The position numbers and the translations under genes are program-made. From contig CAVXNJ010000002.1 of assembly GCA_963763135.1 (NCBI GenBank), positions 124,001-188,000 of the forward strand: a stretch of 64,000 nucleotides of DNA, given 5' to 3'. The notes under the pieces were generated by a model. That model did not search any database, was not told the DNA's origin, and saw nothing but the letters and a program-made list of their open reading frames with translations. Origin of the DNA: JANMZO01 sp963763135 (GTDB lineage Bacteria; Actinomycetota; Acidimicrobiia; Acidimicrobiales; JANYDT01). Shown here one piece after another: positions 43,362 to 51,315 of the stretch; position 1 is the stretch's first letter, and each line of letters begins with the position of its first letter.

Positions 43362-43658
43362 ATGAGCGAAAGCCATACCAACCGCCACGACGAGACCAAC
43401 CTCCAGCCGAGCACCTCGCACGCAACTGCCCACCATCGTCACCGTCGACCGATGCACGGTGAGCAACAGCTCGCGTTGGTAGACAACGCGGCCTCATCCG
43501 ACCCAGACGATGACTGGGTCATCGACTCCGGTAGTCGGCGCGTCGGTCTCGATGCAATCCACCAGGCCCGCCATCTCCTCGACGAAGCGGCCCAACACGA
43601 CGCAGTCGCGGCAGCAAAACGTTCGGCCGAGTTGCTGCGCCGGGTTTCAGCCCGGTAG
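43362..43658 (+). CDS. Hypothetical small protein
   Basis: The 98-residue protein follows AAGGAG by ~12 nt. The first half is His/Asn/Ser-rich and probably disordered (SHATAHHRHRRPMHG). The second half (DSGSRRVGLDAIHQARHLLDEAAQHDAVAAAKRSAELLRR) is a helical hairpin. I do not recognise a family. A ~200-bp AT-richer region precedes it and should contain its promoter. Confidence 0.6.
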   Translation: MSESHTNRHDETNLQPSTSHATAHHRHRRPMHGEQQLALVDNAASSDPDDDWVIDSGSRRVGLDAIHQARHLLDEAAQHDAVAAAKRSAELLRRVSAR

Positions 43659-43683
43659 CGGCCCCGCCCGTAAACCAACTGTC

Positions 43684-43740
43684 ACGAACACGCCATACAC
43701 GAACACGCCATAACGGACCACGCGGAACGAACACGCGAAA
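43684..43740. repeat. 16-bp direct repeats ACGAACACGCCATAC
   Basis: Two near-exact copies (43684 and 43700) followed by diverged copies (ACGCGGAACGAACACGCG) lie between two small genes. Confidence 0.65.
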
Positions 43741-43760
43741 ACAGAAACACGAAGTGCGTC

Positions 43761-43910
43761 ATGCAATCAGGAAACATCGTTCATCAATGTCCTTACTGTG
43801 AGCTCCGGTTCTCGTACATGGCCGAGGTCAAAGACCACGTGCTCCACGACCATCCGGCCCATGCGAAGGGGTTCGAAGGAACTCCGACCACCGAGCTTCC
43901 CCACGGCTGA
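43761..43910 (+). CDS. Single C2H2 zinc-finger microprotein
   Basis: The 49-residue frame begins ATG CAA TCA at 43761 and stops at 43908-43910. It contains CPYCELRFSYMAEVKDHVLHDH: two Cys two residues apart, 12 residues, then His-x4-His, a C2H2 finger spacing. Only GAAGTGCGTC precedes the ATG, with no strong ribosome site. It sits between the small protein gene and the Nramp-like gene. Single bacterial C2H2 fingers of this size are DNA-, RNA- or protein-binding candidates; its role is not known. Confidence 0.65.
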   Translation: MQSGNIVHQCPYCELRFSYMAEVKDHVLHDHPAHAKGFEGTPTTELPHG

Positions 43911-43957
43911 CCCGGCGGAAGGTGCCAACCCGGCGGAGCGTGTGACATCCTGAAGAT

Positions 43958-45247
43958 ATGACGTTTCGAGACGCGTTCGCGAAGCATCAGTGTTCGCATC
44001 ACGTCACCCGCCATTCGATGCGCGGACACGGGTACTTCAAACGGCTCGGTCCCGGTATCGTGACAGGAGCCGCCGACGACGATCCCTCCGGTATCGGAAC
44101 GTACTCTCAGGTCGGCGCATCGCGAGGACTCAGCCTCCTGTGGCTCGCACCCTTTCTGCTGCCCCTTGCGGTCGGGGTTCAGGAGTCAACTGCACGCCTC
44201 GGCCTGGTGACTGGAAAAGGTCTCGGAACCCTTCTTCGGGAACGCTTTCCGAAATGGGTTCTGATCGGCGCGGTGGGCCTTCTGGCCACTGCAAACACGT
44301 TGAATATCGCGGCTGATCTCACGTCGATGGGTGCTGCGCTGCAGTTGCTGATCCCGGTACCCGCCGGCATCGGTGCAGTTGCGTTCGCGGCGTTTATGGC
44401 CTTCACCGAGGTGTTGATTCCGTATCACCGCTACTCGCGTGTGCTTCGTTGGTTTGCGCTGTCGCTCGTGTCGTATCTCCTTGTGTTGGCCGTCGTGAAG
44501 GTCGACTGGTCGCTCGTGGCGGCGCGTACGTTCGTACCGCGATTTCACTTCGACGCCGCAACGATGCTGTCGATGACCGCCGTGGGCGGAACGACGATTT
44601 CTCCGTATCTGTTCTTCTGGCAGACTTCCGAGGAGGTCGAGGAGCGCAACGATGATCCGACCACCAAGGTCGACCGCCCGCACCTTGTCGCGATGCGCGT
44701 CGATGTGTGGACCGGCATGTTGTCGGGCGTGATCGTCATGTTCGCGATCATGTGCACCGCTGCGGTGACGTTGGGGAAGTCGGGTTCGGTGAGCATCAAC
44801 TCGGCGGAGCAGGCGGCCCGGGCGTTGGAACCGCTGGCCGGAAGCTTCGCCAAGCTGCTGTTCGCCCTCGGAATCATCGGCCTCGGGTTGCTGGCGGTGC
44901 CGGTCCTCGCCGGGTCCACGGCGTATGCGGTCGCTGAAGCGCTGCACTGGAACGAGGGACTCAGCCGCAAGGCCAAGGATGCGCCGGGGTTCTACGCCGT
45001 GATTGTGGGATCAATCACGCTCGGACTGGCGATGTTCTGGTCGGGCATCAACCCGATGAAGGCGCTGTATCTCTCGGCGATCTTCAACGGCATCACGGCG
45101 CCGCCGTTGATCGTGCTGATCATCATGTTGGCGAGGTCTCGCGACCTGCTCGGCGAATTCCGGTCGGGTCGGGCGTCGATGATCGCGACGGGACTCGCAG
45201 CGGTCGCGATGACGGTGTTTCCGATCGCAGCCCTTGTTCTGTTGTGA
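43958..45247 (+). CDS. Nramp-related divalent metal transporter
   Basis: The 429-residue membrane protein has about eleven helices in an Nramp/LeuT-like fold. In helix 1, where metal-transporting Nramps have DPGN, it reads GAADDDPSGIGTYSQVGA, and the helix 6 MPHN-like region reads GGTTISPYLFFWQ. This pattern fits the Nramp-related (Mg-type, NRMT-like) branch more than Mn/Fe transporters. A His-rich first 22 residues (QCSHHVTRHSMRGHGYF) may be extra; a second start at Met22 is possible. It lies in the redox island but has no visible DevR-like box. Confidence 0.85.
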   Translation: MTFRDAFAKHQCSHHVTRHSMRGHGYFKRLGPGIVTGAADDDPSGIGTYSQVGASRGLSLLWLAPFLLPLAVGVQESTARLGLVTGKGLGTLLRERFPKWVLIGAVGLLATANTLNIAADLTSMGAALQLLIPVPAGIGAVAFAAFMAFTEVLIPYHRYSRVLRWFALSLVSYLLVLAVVKVDWSLVAARTFVPRFHFDAATMLSMTAVGGTTISPYLFFWQTSEEVEERNDDPTTKVDRPHLVAMRVDVWTGMLSGVIVMFAIMCTAAVTLGKSGSVSINSAEQAARALEPLAGSFAKLLFALGIIGLGLLAVPVLAGSTAYAVAEALHWNEGLSRKAKDAPGFYAVIVGSITLGLAMFWSGINPMKALYLSAIFNGITAPPLIVLIIMLARSRDLLGEFRSGRASMIATGLAAVAMTVFPIAALVLL

Positions 45248-45316
45248 ACCCGGGTCGTGAATGCCCGGTCGTGAACAAAGGGTCGTGAACAAAGGGTCGT
45301 GAACACCCTGTCGTGA
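45244..45316. repeat. 15-bp GGGTCGTGAACAAA tandem repeats
   Basis: Four imperfect copies of GGTCGTGAA-CAAAG lie immediately after the Nramp stop, in the gap to the convergent BON gene. Confidence 0.7.
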
Positions 45317-45337
45317 CGCTTCGCCGGCTGCGGAGGC

Positions 45338-45997
45338 TCAGGCGTGGACGCGCAGATGACTCTTGACGGATCGAACACCCGGCGTCGCTCGGGCGGCGTG
45401 CTCGGCCAGTTCCCGCTCGGCCAGCCCCTTCACGCTCCCGCGCAGTTCGACGTGACCGTCGGCGATGTCGATGACGATCGTTTCGGCGTGCCGTTGAGCC
45501 TTCGCCAGAAACGCTTCGAGGATCGAACCCTGTACGTCTTCGAGCGACGCGGCCGGACCAATCTCGATCCGGTTTATGACATTGAGTACGCCAGGGGTCT
45601 GGAGCGCCGCAAGTTCGGCAGTCTCTCGGTCGCCGAGGCACGGGACCGTTCCGCTGAGAACGACGATGTTGCTCACGACTTCCACCTTCACGTGCCCGTC
45701 GGCCAACCGCGCCCGTTCCAGAGCGCGAACAACGTGCACCGCGATGTCGGTGTCATTCATTTCATGGGTGGCGTTGCGGGTCACTTCGATTTCGTCGGCA
45801 AGCGCGATGACACCGTCGACGGATCGCGCGGCTTCGACCGCGGCGTTACGTTGTTCCTCGCTTGAGACTTCGCCGCTGAGGGTCACGGCGCCCCCCTCGG
45901 CGCTGACGCCGATATGGGCTGAGTTCACGTGTTGCTCGTTCTGAAGCGCTTCTGTGACCCTGGCCTGGAGGGCTCGGTCGGTATCTGCTCGCGTCAT
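45338..45997 (-). CDS. Triple-BON-domain protein
   Basis: The 219-residue protein starts at an ATG preceded by AAGGAGCACACC. It contains three BON repeats of ~70 residues, each with the pattern GGAVTLSGEVSS / GHVKVEVVSNIVVLSGTV / IADGHVELRGSV followed by AARSVDGV-like ends. No signal peptide is visible, so it is probably cytoplasmic. BON domains in stress islands are thought to bind lipids or other proteins. A DevR-like box lies ~80 bp upstream. Confidence 0.87.
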   Translation of the reverse strand: MTRADTDRALQARVTEALQNEQHVNSAHIGVSAEGGAVTLSGEVSSEEQRNAAVEAARSVDGVIALADEIEVTRNATHEMNDTDIAVHVVRALERARLADGHVKVEVVSNIVVLSGTVPCLGDRETAELAALQTPGVLNVINRIEIGPAASLEDVQGSILEAFLAKAQRHAETIVIDIADGHVELRGSVKGLAERELAEHAARATPGVRSVKSHLRVHA

Positions 45998-46076
45998 GGT
46001 GTGCTCCTTGTACTGCTCGTTTTTCCCGCTTTTGCTGCGTTGTCTGTATCGTCGGACGGCGCGGCTCCGACTCCTA

Positions 46077-46090
46077 GGGCCGAAAGTCAC
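46077..46090. promoter_or_regulatory. DevR/DosR-like box upstream of the BON gene
   Basis: GGGCC-GAAA-GTCAC (minus strand GTGAC-TTTC-GGCCC) has the 5-4-5 geometry, 80 bp before the minus-strand BON start. Confidence 0.45.
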
Positions 46091-46197
46091 CGGCCCCGGG
46101 GTTGATTGGTCGATGTGAGCGAGGGGCCATCGACGGTCGCGCGACGGTCCAGCGACGAAGGCGATGGGTCGAGCAGCCGACTAGTGTTGGCGATTGG

Positions 46198-46211
46198 GTG
46201 ACGTTGGTCCC
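46198..46211. promoter_or_regulatory. DevR/DosR-like box upstream of the second USP gene
   Basis: GTGAC-GTTG-GTCCC, 102 bp before the USP start, has an exact GTCCC half-site. Confidence 0.5.
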
Positions 46212-46312
46212 CCGCCCAGGTGGTCGTGTGGACCTGTCTGGTGCGAGACACCTGAGCCACCATGGAACAGACGTGCAGCCCTCGTTGCACACACGTGTTG
46301 AGGAGTGGTCCC

Positions 46313-46753
46313 ATGAGCAAGATCGTTGTCGGAGTGGACGGTTCGCCCGGAAGCGTCGAAGCAATGAAGTGGGCCGTCGACGAAGCCAGGCTCCGCGGAG
46401 CCGAACTGCACGCCGCCATCGGGTGGGATCCATATGCGTACGTAGTTATTCCCGACGGGGCCACGACGACCGATTGGGACCATCTCCAAGATGAGGCCCG
46501 AGCAAAACTGGAGCATGTCATCAACGAGGTGATTCCGGACCCGGCGGAACGCGATGCCGTGGTGCGTGTCGTGGTGGAGGGCCATCCGACGCCGATGCTG
46601 CAGAAGCTCTCCCAAGATGCCGACCTCATTGTTGTCGGCGCACGTGGTCACGGTGGCTTCATGGGCTTGTTGCTCGGTTCGACATCAGATCAGATCGTGA
46701 AGCACTCGGCCTGTTCCGTTGCCGTCGTTCGCAAACCGAGTCCGGCGAAGTAA
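46313..46753 (+). CDS. Universal stress protein (UspA family)
   Basis: The 146-residue protein starts at an ATG with GAGGAG 7-8 nt upstream. MSKIVVGVDGSPGSVEAMKWA and the ATP loop GARGHGGFMGLLLGSTSDQIV (G-x2-G-x9-G-S) are complete, so it should bind ATP. It is a paralogue of the USP at 31954. It is divergent from the BON gene; both lie behind DevR-like boxes. Confidence 0.93.
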   Translation: MSKIVVGVDGSPGSVEAMKWAVDEARLRGAELHAAIGWDPYAYVVIPDGATTTDWDHLQDEARAKLEHVINEVIPDPAERDAVVRVVVEGHPTPMLQKLSQDADLIVVGARGHGGFMGLLLGSTSDQIVKHSACSVAVVRKPSPAK

Positions 46754-46815
46754 CCAGTAACAACAGGCCTCGCGGTCGCTGCGCGCGGTTGTCCCAACCG
46801 GAGGCCGGTTGGTGG

Positions 46816-47220
46816 CTACTTTCGGGCATTGGTGCGGCGTTGGACGGCGATGTGGTTGAGGGTCTGCGTGGCGGCGACGAACAACAGGCTGGTGAAGACG
46901 AGGTCCTCGATCCAGTCGACGATGCCGGGTTGTCGCTCGAGCATGATCACCGGGTTGTAGTACCCGATTGAGATCACGATCACGGTGGCGCAGAAGGCTG
47001 CGGCGATCCAGGGCGCAACGCGGTGCCGTGCTTGCAGGAGTCCGACGACGAGCCCAGCGGCCGCGTACAGCGGGAGTTGGGCGACGAACCCCTGGATTGA
47101 GTCATGTCGGCTCGCGCCAGCCTTGACCGTGGCGCGGTAAAGCTCGTAGAGGATCGACAGAGAGAAGTTCGCTGTCAGCACCTTCGCCGCGCTGCGGCGG
47201 TAGTCGATCGTTTCGTTCAT
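46816..47220 (-). CDS. Small membrane protein of unknown function
   Basis: The 134-residue protein starts at MNETIDYRRS, with AAGGGATC upstream. It has about three to four hydrophobic helices (LPLYAAAGLVVGLLQAR, VAPWIAAAFCATVIVISIGYY, LVFTSLLFVAATQTL). No family is recognised. It is divergent from the hemerythrin-like gene, with which it shares phased heptamers. Confidence 0.6.
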   Translation of the reverse strand: MNETIDYRRSAAKVLTANFSLSILYELYRATVKAGASRHDSIQGFVAQLPLYAAAGLVVGLLQARHRVAPWIAAAFCATVIVISIGYYNPVIMLERQPGIVDWIEDLVFTSLLFVAATQTLNHIAVQRRTNARK

Positions 47221-47300
47221 GGTATTGATCCCTTCATTTGTCTGGTCGGCTTGTGTGTGTTGGTCCACAGATGATGCGACCTGAGGTTCGACCGGGTGAA

Positions 47301-47352
47301 CCCACACCACCCCCACAGTTGCGCCAAACCGCAGATGTGGGAGCACTGTGGG
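47301..47352. promoter_or_regulatory. 11-bp-phased heptamers, divergent pair
   Basis: CCCACAC (47301) and CCCACAG (47312) are 11 bp apart. ATGTGGG (47335) and CTGTGGG (47346) are also 11 bp apart, in the opposite orientation. The layout suits a SARP-type regulator acting on both divergent genes. A TACCGC box (47371-47376) lies ahead of the hemerythrin-like start. Confidence 0.5.
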
Positions 47353-47387
47353 TTCCGGCTAAGTGGTCCTTACCGCACGCTGAGCAC

Positions 47388-48062
47388 ATGACTGCAACCA
47401 CAAATTCCACTCATGTCCAAACGATCGACGTGCACGACATGGTCGTCGTCCACCGGGTCTTTCGCCGAGAACTGATCGACCTCTCCCGCCTCATCGGACG
47501 GGTCGCATCTGGTGATGTCGACCGTGCTGCGGTCGTGTCCGCGCACGCACGTCTCATCGTGTCGGGGCTGCACCTCCATCACACCGGTGAGGACGACCTG
47601 CTCTGGCCGAAGCTGCTCGAGCGGGCCAGGCCATCCGCCGATCTCGTCGAACACGTACACGTGCAGCACGCCGGTGTCGAGAAACGCCTGAGCCGGATCG
47701 GCTCACTGCTCAAGCGTTGGGAGGCCGAGGCGCGTCCCGCTGTCGCCGAGGAGGCGTCCGACGCGTTCGCCGAGCTGCATACCCTCGTGGTCGAGCACCT
47801 CGACGACGAGGAAGAGACGATCCTGCCGATCGCGGCCCGCACGCTCACTCAGGAGGAGTGGACATCGATCGGTCAGGCCGGCGTGGCCAAGATGACCCGG
47901 TCGGAGCTTCCGTTGATGTTCGGAGCTGTCCTGGAGGACGCGTCCACTGAGGAGCGCGCCGAGATGCTTGCCGTGCTACCAGCCCCGGTCCGCCTGTTGA
48001 TGCGGACCTGGGGCCTGGGCCACTACCGGCGATACATCACCACGGTTCGGGGGCCTCGCTGA
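47388..48062 (+). CDS. Hemerythrin-like domain protein
   Basis: The 224-residue protein starts at MTATTNSTHV. A four-helix hemerythrin-like core binds a di-iron centre through HDMVVVHRVFRREL, HLHHTGEDDLLWPKL, HVQHAGVEKRL and LVVEHLDDEEETILP. These give His residues and acidic partners at the expected positions. The tail MLAVLPAPVRLLMRTWGLGHYRRY resembles that of the second copy at 53454. Oxygen, NO or redox sensing is inferred. It ends 26 bp inside the convergent SARP gene. Confidence 0.85.
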   Translation: MTATTNSTHVQTIDVHDMVVVHRVFRRELIDLSRLIGRVASGDVDRAAVVSAHARLIVSGLHLHHTGEDDLLWPKLLERARPSADLVEHVHVQHAGVEKRLSRIGSLLKRWEAEARPAVAEEASDAFAELHTLVVEHLDDEEETILPIAARTLTQEEWTSIGQAGVAKMTRSELPLMFGAVLEDASTEERAEMLAVLPAPVRLLMRTWGLGHYRRYITTVRGPR

Positions 48063-51000
48063 TCGAAGGGATCAGATCGACGACGTCGTCGATCCCCAGA
48101 GACCGGCCCCATTCCCAGGCCCGGTGGAAATCATCGGCCGACAACTCGTTTCGCAACGTGTCGAGGTATCCATCGGTCAGCTCGCGATCCGGTCGGAACA
48201 CGACGGCCAGCGAAGACGACTCGGCTGTCACGCTGCTCGCGGCGAACAGCGCGACCGCTAGCTCATGGTGACCGCGGCTCGCCGCGTGCATCGCAAGCAT
48301 CGGCAGTGTGTACACAAGTGTCCAGACCACGCCCGCACCGGCGGCGGTGCGGGCGGCCGCGGTCGAGCGTTCGAGCGAGCGGTCAGCGTCACCGTCGAGT
48401 TGGGCCAAGGTCGACTGCACGTTGAGGACCATCGCCAGGGTGAACGGCCCGGCAGAGCTCCGTGCCATCTCTTCCGCCTCGTCCAGCATGGCGCGGCATA
48501 ACGCGCGGTCGCCTTCCATCATGCGAAGTTGCGACCGAACGAGCAGAGCGTGGCTGCCGATGTACCCGTCCTCTGAGGTGATCTGCAGGTTCGCCGCCTC
48601 TTCGAGGTGTGCCGCGGCGGAGACGCTGTCGCCGGCGAAGGCCGCAGCGGTGGCAGCGATGCCGAGCGCCTCGGCCTGCAGCCGCTGATCGCCAGTTCGA
48701 CGCCCAGCGTCGGCGGCCGCGAGCGCAGGTTCCGCAACAGCGGTGATGTCCGCTGTCGCCAGCCGGAGCCCGGCCAGCGCAAGGTGTGCCATCGCCACCT
48801 CATGGTGCTTGACGCCATGTGACGTTGCCTCGTGAAGGACGCGTTCCCACCAGATGATGCCCTCGCCGGCATGGCCCCGCAGCGCCCAGTAGAGCCACGT
48901 GGCACCACCGAGCTCAGCGGCACGCGCGAACTGTCCATCCGCCAAGAGGGTGGCGAGGCAAGCGCGCAGGTTGGCATGTTCGCGACCCAATCGGTCCAGG
49001 CAAGCCGTCTGTTCGGGACCCTGCAGGCCCAAGTGGGCCCGAATGCCCATATCGGCATAGAACTCGGCATGACGTGACGCCAGGTGCTGCCGTTCTGCGT
49101 CGGACTGCAGCGACATCGCATAGGAGCGGACCGGCTCGAGCATGCGGAATCGACGATCGTCGATTCCCGCGCTGTCGATCGCCAGCACCAGCGATTGCTC
49201 GACCAGCCCGTTCAGCGGTCGGAGCGGATCGCCTTCTGCGACATGGGCCAGCGCATCGAGTTCGAAGCCGCCGGCGAAGACCGCAACGGCACCGAGGAGT
49301 TGCCGTTCGGCGTCGGTGAGCAACTCGTAGCTCCACTCGAGTGTCGAGGTCAGGGTCTGATGGCGTTCGGGGCCGTCGCGCCATGTCGGGGTGGTGATCG
49401 CCTGGTCGAGTCGCTCGAGCAGCTGCGGTGCACTGAGGTAGCGCAGGTGGGTGGCGGCCAGCTCGAGGGCGAGTGGGAGCCCGTCGAGACGGGCGCAGAT
49501 CGAAGCGACGGCAGTTGCGTTGCGGTCGTCGATCGCGAACGTCGGGGAGACGGACCTCGCTCGTTCGGCAAACATCCGGGCGGCGGGTGAGCGGTCGACA
49601 ATCGCCGCTGCTGATCCGACCGGCGGCACGGCGAGGGGCCCGAGCGGGAACTCCTGCTCGGCGCGGATCCGCAGCGGGGAACGGCTCGTTACGAGCAGTA
49701 CCAGAACCGGGCATCGGGCGATGAGTTCAGCAACGACAGGGGCCGCCTCGATCACGTGCTCCATGTTGTCGAGCACCAGCACCGTTGGGTTGTCGCCGAG
49801 CACTGCGGCGATAGCGTCGATCGGATCGGCGGTCCCGACCTGCAGTCCGAACGATAGGGCGATCGTGGGTAGCACCAGATCGGAGGCGCGCACCGGTGCC
49901 AACTCGACGAGCACGCACTGCACACCCGACTCGCTCGCAGCCGCAGTGAAGGCGCTGACCAGTCGGGTCTTGCCGACGCCGCCGGGCCCGGTGATGGTGA
50001 TGAGCCGGTGCGCTCCGGATGTCACCATCGAAAGGAGTTGGTCGAGTTCAGCCTCCCGGCCGATCATCGATGTCGGAGACTGGATCGACGAGGTGCGCAA
50101 CGAACCGGCCCAGGCTTTTGACGGCGCGGGTCGCAGCGGAACAGCACCGGTCAAGACGGCACGATCCGCTTCACTCAACTCCAGAGCGTCGCACAGCGCT
50201 CGCACGGTGCTCGGATACGGACGCCGCCGCTCACCCCGTTCGAGGGCACTGACCGCCTTGGCGGTCATGCGGGCCCGCTCGGCCAGGGTTTCCTGTGTCA
50301 GCGCCGCACGCTGACGGAATACCCGGAGATGATGCCCGAAGTCGCTCGCGTCCACCATCGCGTCCATCGCAGCGATGGTGGACTCGCCGGCATTCGCAGT
50401 GTCGAGGTGAACCCTGGTCGAACCTATGACGGGAGGATCCAGATGTGGGGCTTGAGCGAGGATGTCGGCCTCAAGTTCCCGGAGGCGGGTTCCCGGGCCC
50501 ACCCCGGTGGCCTCGGCCAGGGTGCGTCGGCATTCCGCGATGGCGCGCAGAGCGTCACTTTGGCGTCCGTTGCGATAACGGGCGAGGGCCAGCTGGGCCC
50601 ACAAGCCTTCATGTAACGGATATCGGGCGATACTCGTCTCAAGCTCCGGCACCAGCATCTGATGGTCGCCCAATCCCAGTCGCACCTCGTAGGACAGTTC
50701 GAGCGCGGTGGAGTGCAACGACTCGGTGCGTCGGGCGACGGCGAGCACAAATCGTTCGTGCTCCAGTTCGGGCAGCAGCGGCGCGTACATGGCGAGCGTG
50801 GTGCGGAGCGTGATTTCGGCTTGGGTGAGGTCGCCGGAATCGAGACGGTGACGGCCTTCTTCGACGAGGTCACCGAAGCGCCAGAGGTCCACGGCGTTTC
50901 GCTCCACGAGCAACGCGTATCCGGCGTCGCGCGTGACGAGAACCGATGGTGCTTCGCGCGGACCCCGGGTCGGTTCCACGACACGGCGAAGGCCCGACAG

Positions 51001-51201
51001 GTAGGCGTGCAGCGAAGCTTCAACTCGGGAGGGAGGTTCGTCGCCCCAGACCGCGTCGACCAACCGGTCGGCGCTGACGGCTTGACCCTCGGCGAGCAGT
51101 AGGACGGCGAGGAGGGCGCGCTGTTTGCGAGGTCCGAGGTCGACCCGGTTTGTTCCCTCCAGCACTTCCAACCCACCGAGCATGCGGTACTTACGTTCCA
51201 C
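48037..51201 (-). CDS. Giant AfsR/SARP-type transcriptional activator with internal XRE domain
   Basis: The 1054-residue regulator starts at GTG (VERKYRMLGGLEVL). Domains: SARP winged-helix DNA-binding (~1-100) and BTAD (~100-255). A second, XRE-type HTH follows at ~290-350 (LTQETLAERARMTAKAVSALERG), then a STAND/NB-ARC ATPase with Walker A TGPGGVGKT (~402) and LVLDNMEHV, and TPR-like helices to the end. It should be ATP-dependent and activate promoters bearing 11-bp-phased repeats. Candidate sites are in both neighbouring intergenic regions (47301-47352 and 54274-54409). Its own promoter was not found. Confidence 0.92.
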   Translation of the reverse strand: MERKYRMLGGLEVLEGTNRVDLGPRKQRALLAVLLLAEGQAVSADRLVDAVWGDEPPSRVEASLHAYLSGLRRVVEPTRGPREAPSVLVTRDAGYALLVERNAVDLWRFGDLVEEGRHRLDSGDLTQAEITLRTTLAMYAPLLPELEHERFVLAVARRTESLHSTALELSYEVRLGLGDHQMLVPELETSIARYPLHEGLWAQLALARYRNGRQSDALRAIAECRRTLAEATGVGPGTRLRELEADILAQAPHLDPPVIGSTRVHLDTANAGESTIAAMDAMVDASDFGHHLRVFRQRAALTQETLAERARMTAKAVSALERGERRRPYPSTVRALCDALELSEADRAVLTGAVPLRPAPSKAWAGSLRTSSIQSPTSMIGREAELDQLLSMVTSGAHRLITITGPGGVGKTRLVSAFTAAASESGVQCVLVELAPVRASDLVLPTIALSFGLQVGTADPIDAIAAVLGDNPTVLVLDNMEHVIEAAPVVAELIARCPVLVLLVTSRSPLRIRAEQEFPLGPLAVPPVGSAAAIVDRSPAARMFAERARSVSPTFAIDDRNATAVASICARLDGLPLALELAATHLRYLSAPQLLERLDQAITTPTWRDGPERHQTLTSTLEWSYELLTDAERQLLGAVAVFAGGFELDALAHVAEGDPLRPLNGLVEQSLVLAIDSAGIDDRRFRMLEPVRSYAMSLQSDAERQHLASRHAEFYADMGIRAHLGLQGPEQTACLDRLGREHANLRACLATLLADGQFARAAELGGATWLYWALRGHAGEGIIWWERVLHEATSHGVKHHEVAMAHLALAGLRLATADITAVAEPALAAADAGRRTGDQRLQAEALGIAATAAAFAGDSVSAAAHLEEAANLQITSEDGYIGSHALLVRSQLRMMEGDRALCRAMLDEAEEMARSSAGPFTLAMVLNVQSTLAQLDGDADRSLERSTAAARTAAGAGVVWTLVYTLPMLAMHAASRGHHELAVALFAASSVTAESSSLAVVFRPDRELTDGYLDTLRNELSADDFHRAWEWGRSLGIDDVVDLIPSISEAPEPW

Positions 51202-51267
51202 AAATGGGTGATCGTAATGCCCGTTGTACCGCTACGCGCCAGACGCGCCGCCAGGGCGATACGCGCC

Positions 51268-51295
51268 GAGGTGCCCGCGTCGCCGCAGGCACCTC
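51268..51295. terminator. Hairpin between the MMPL and SARP genes
   Basis: GAGGTGCC (51268-51275) pairs with GGCACCTC (51288-51295) around a 12-nt loop, just after the MMPL stop. There is no T-run. Confidence 0.4.
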
Positions 51296-51315
51296 GCACG
51301 AGCGTGGGTATTGCA

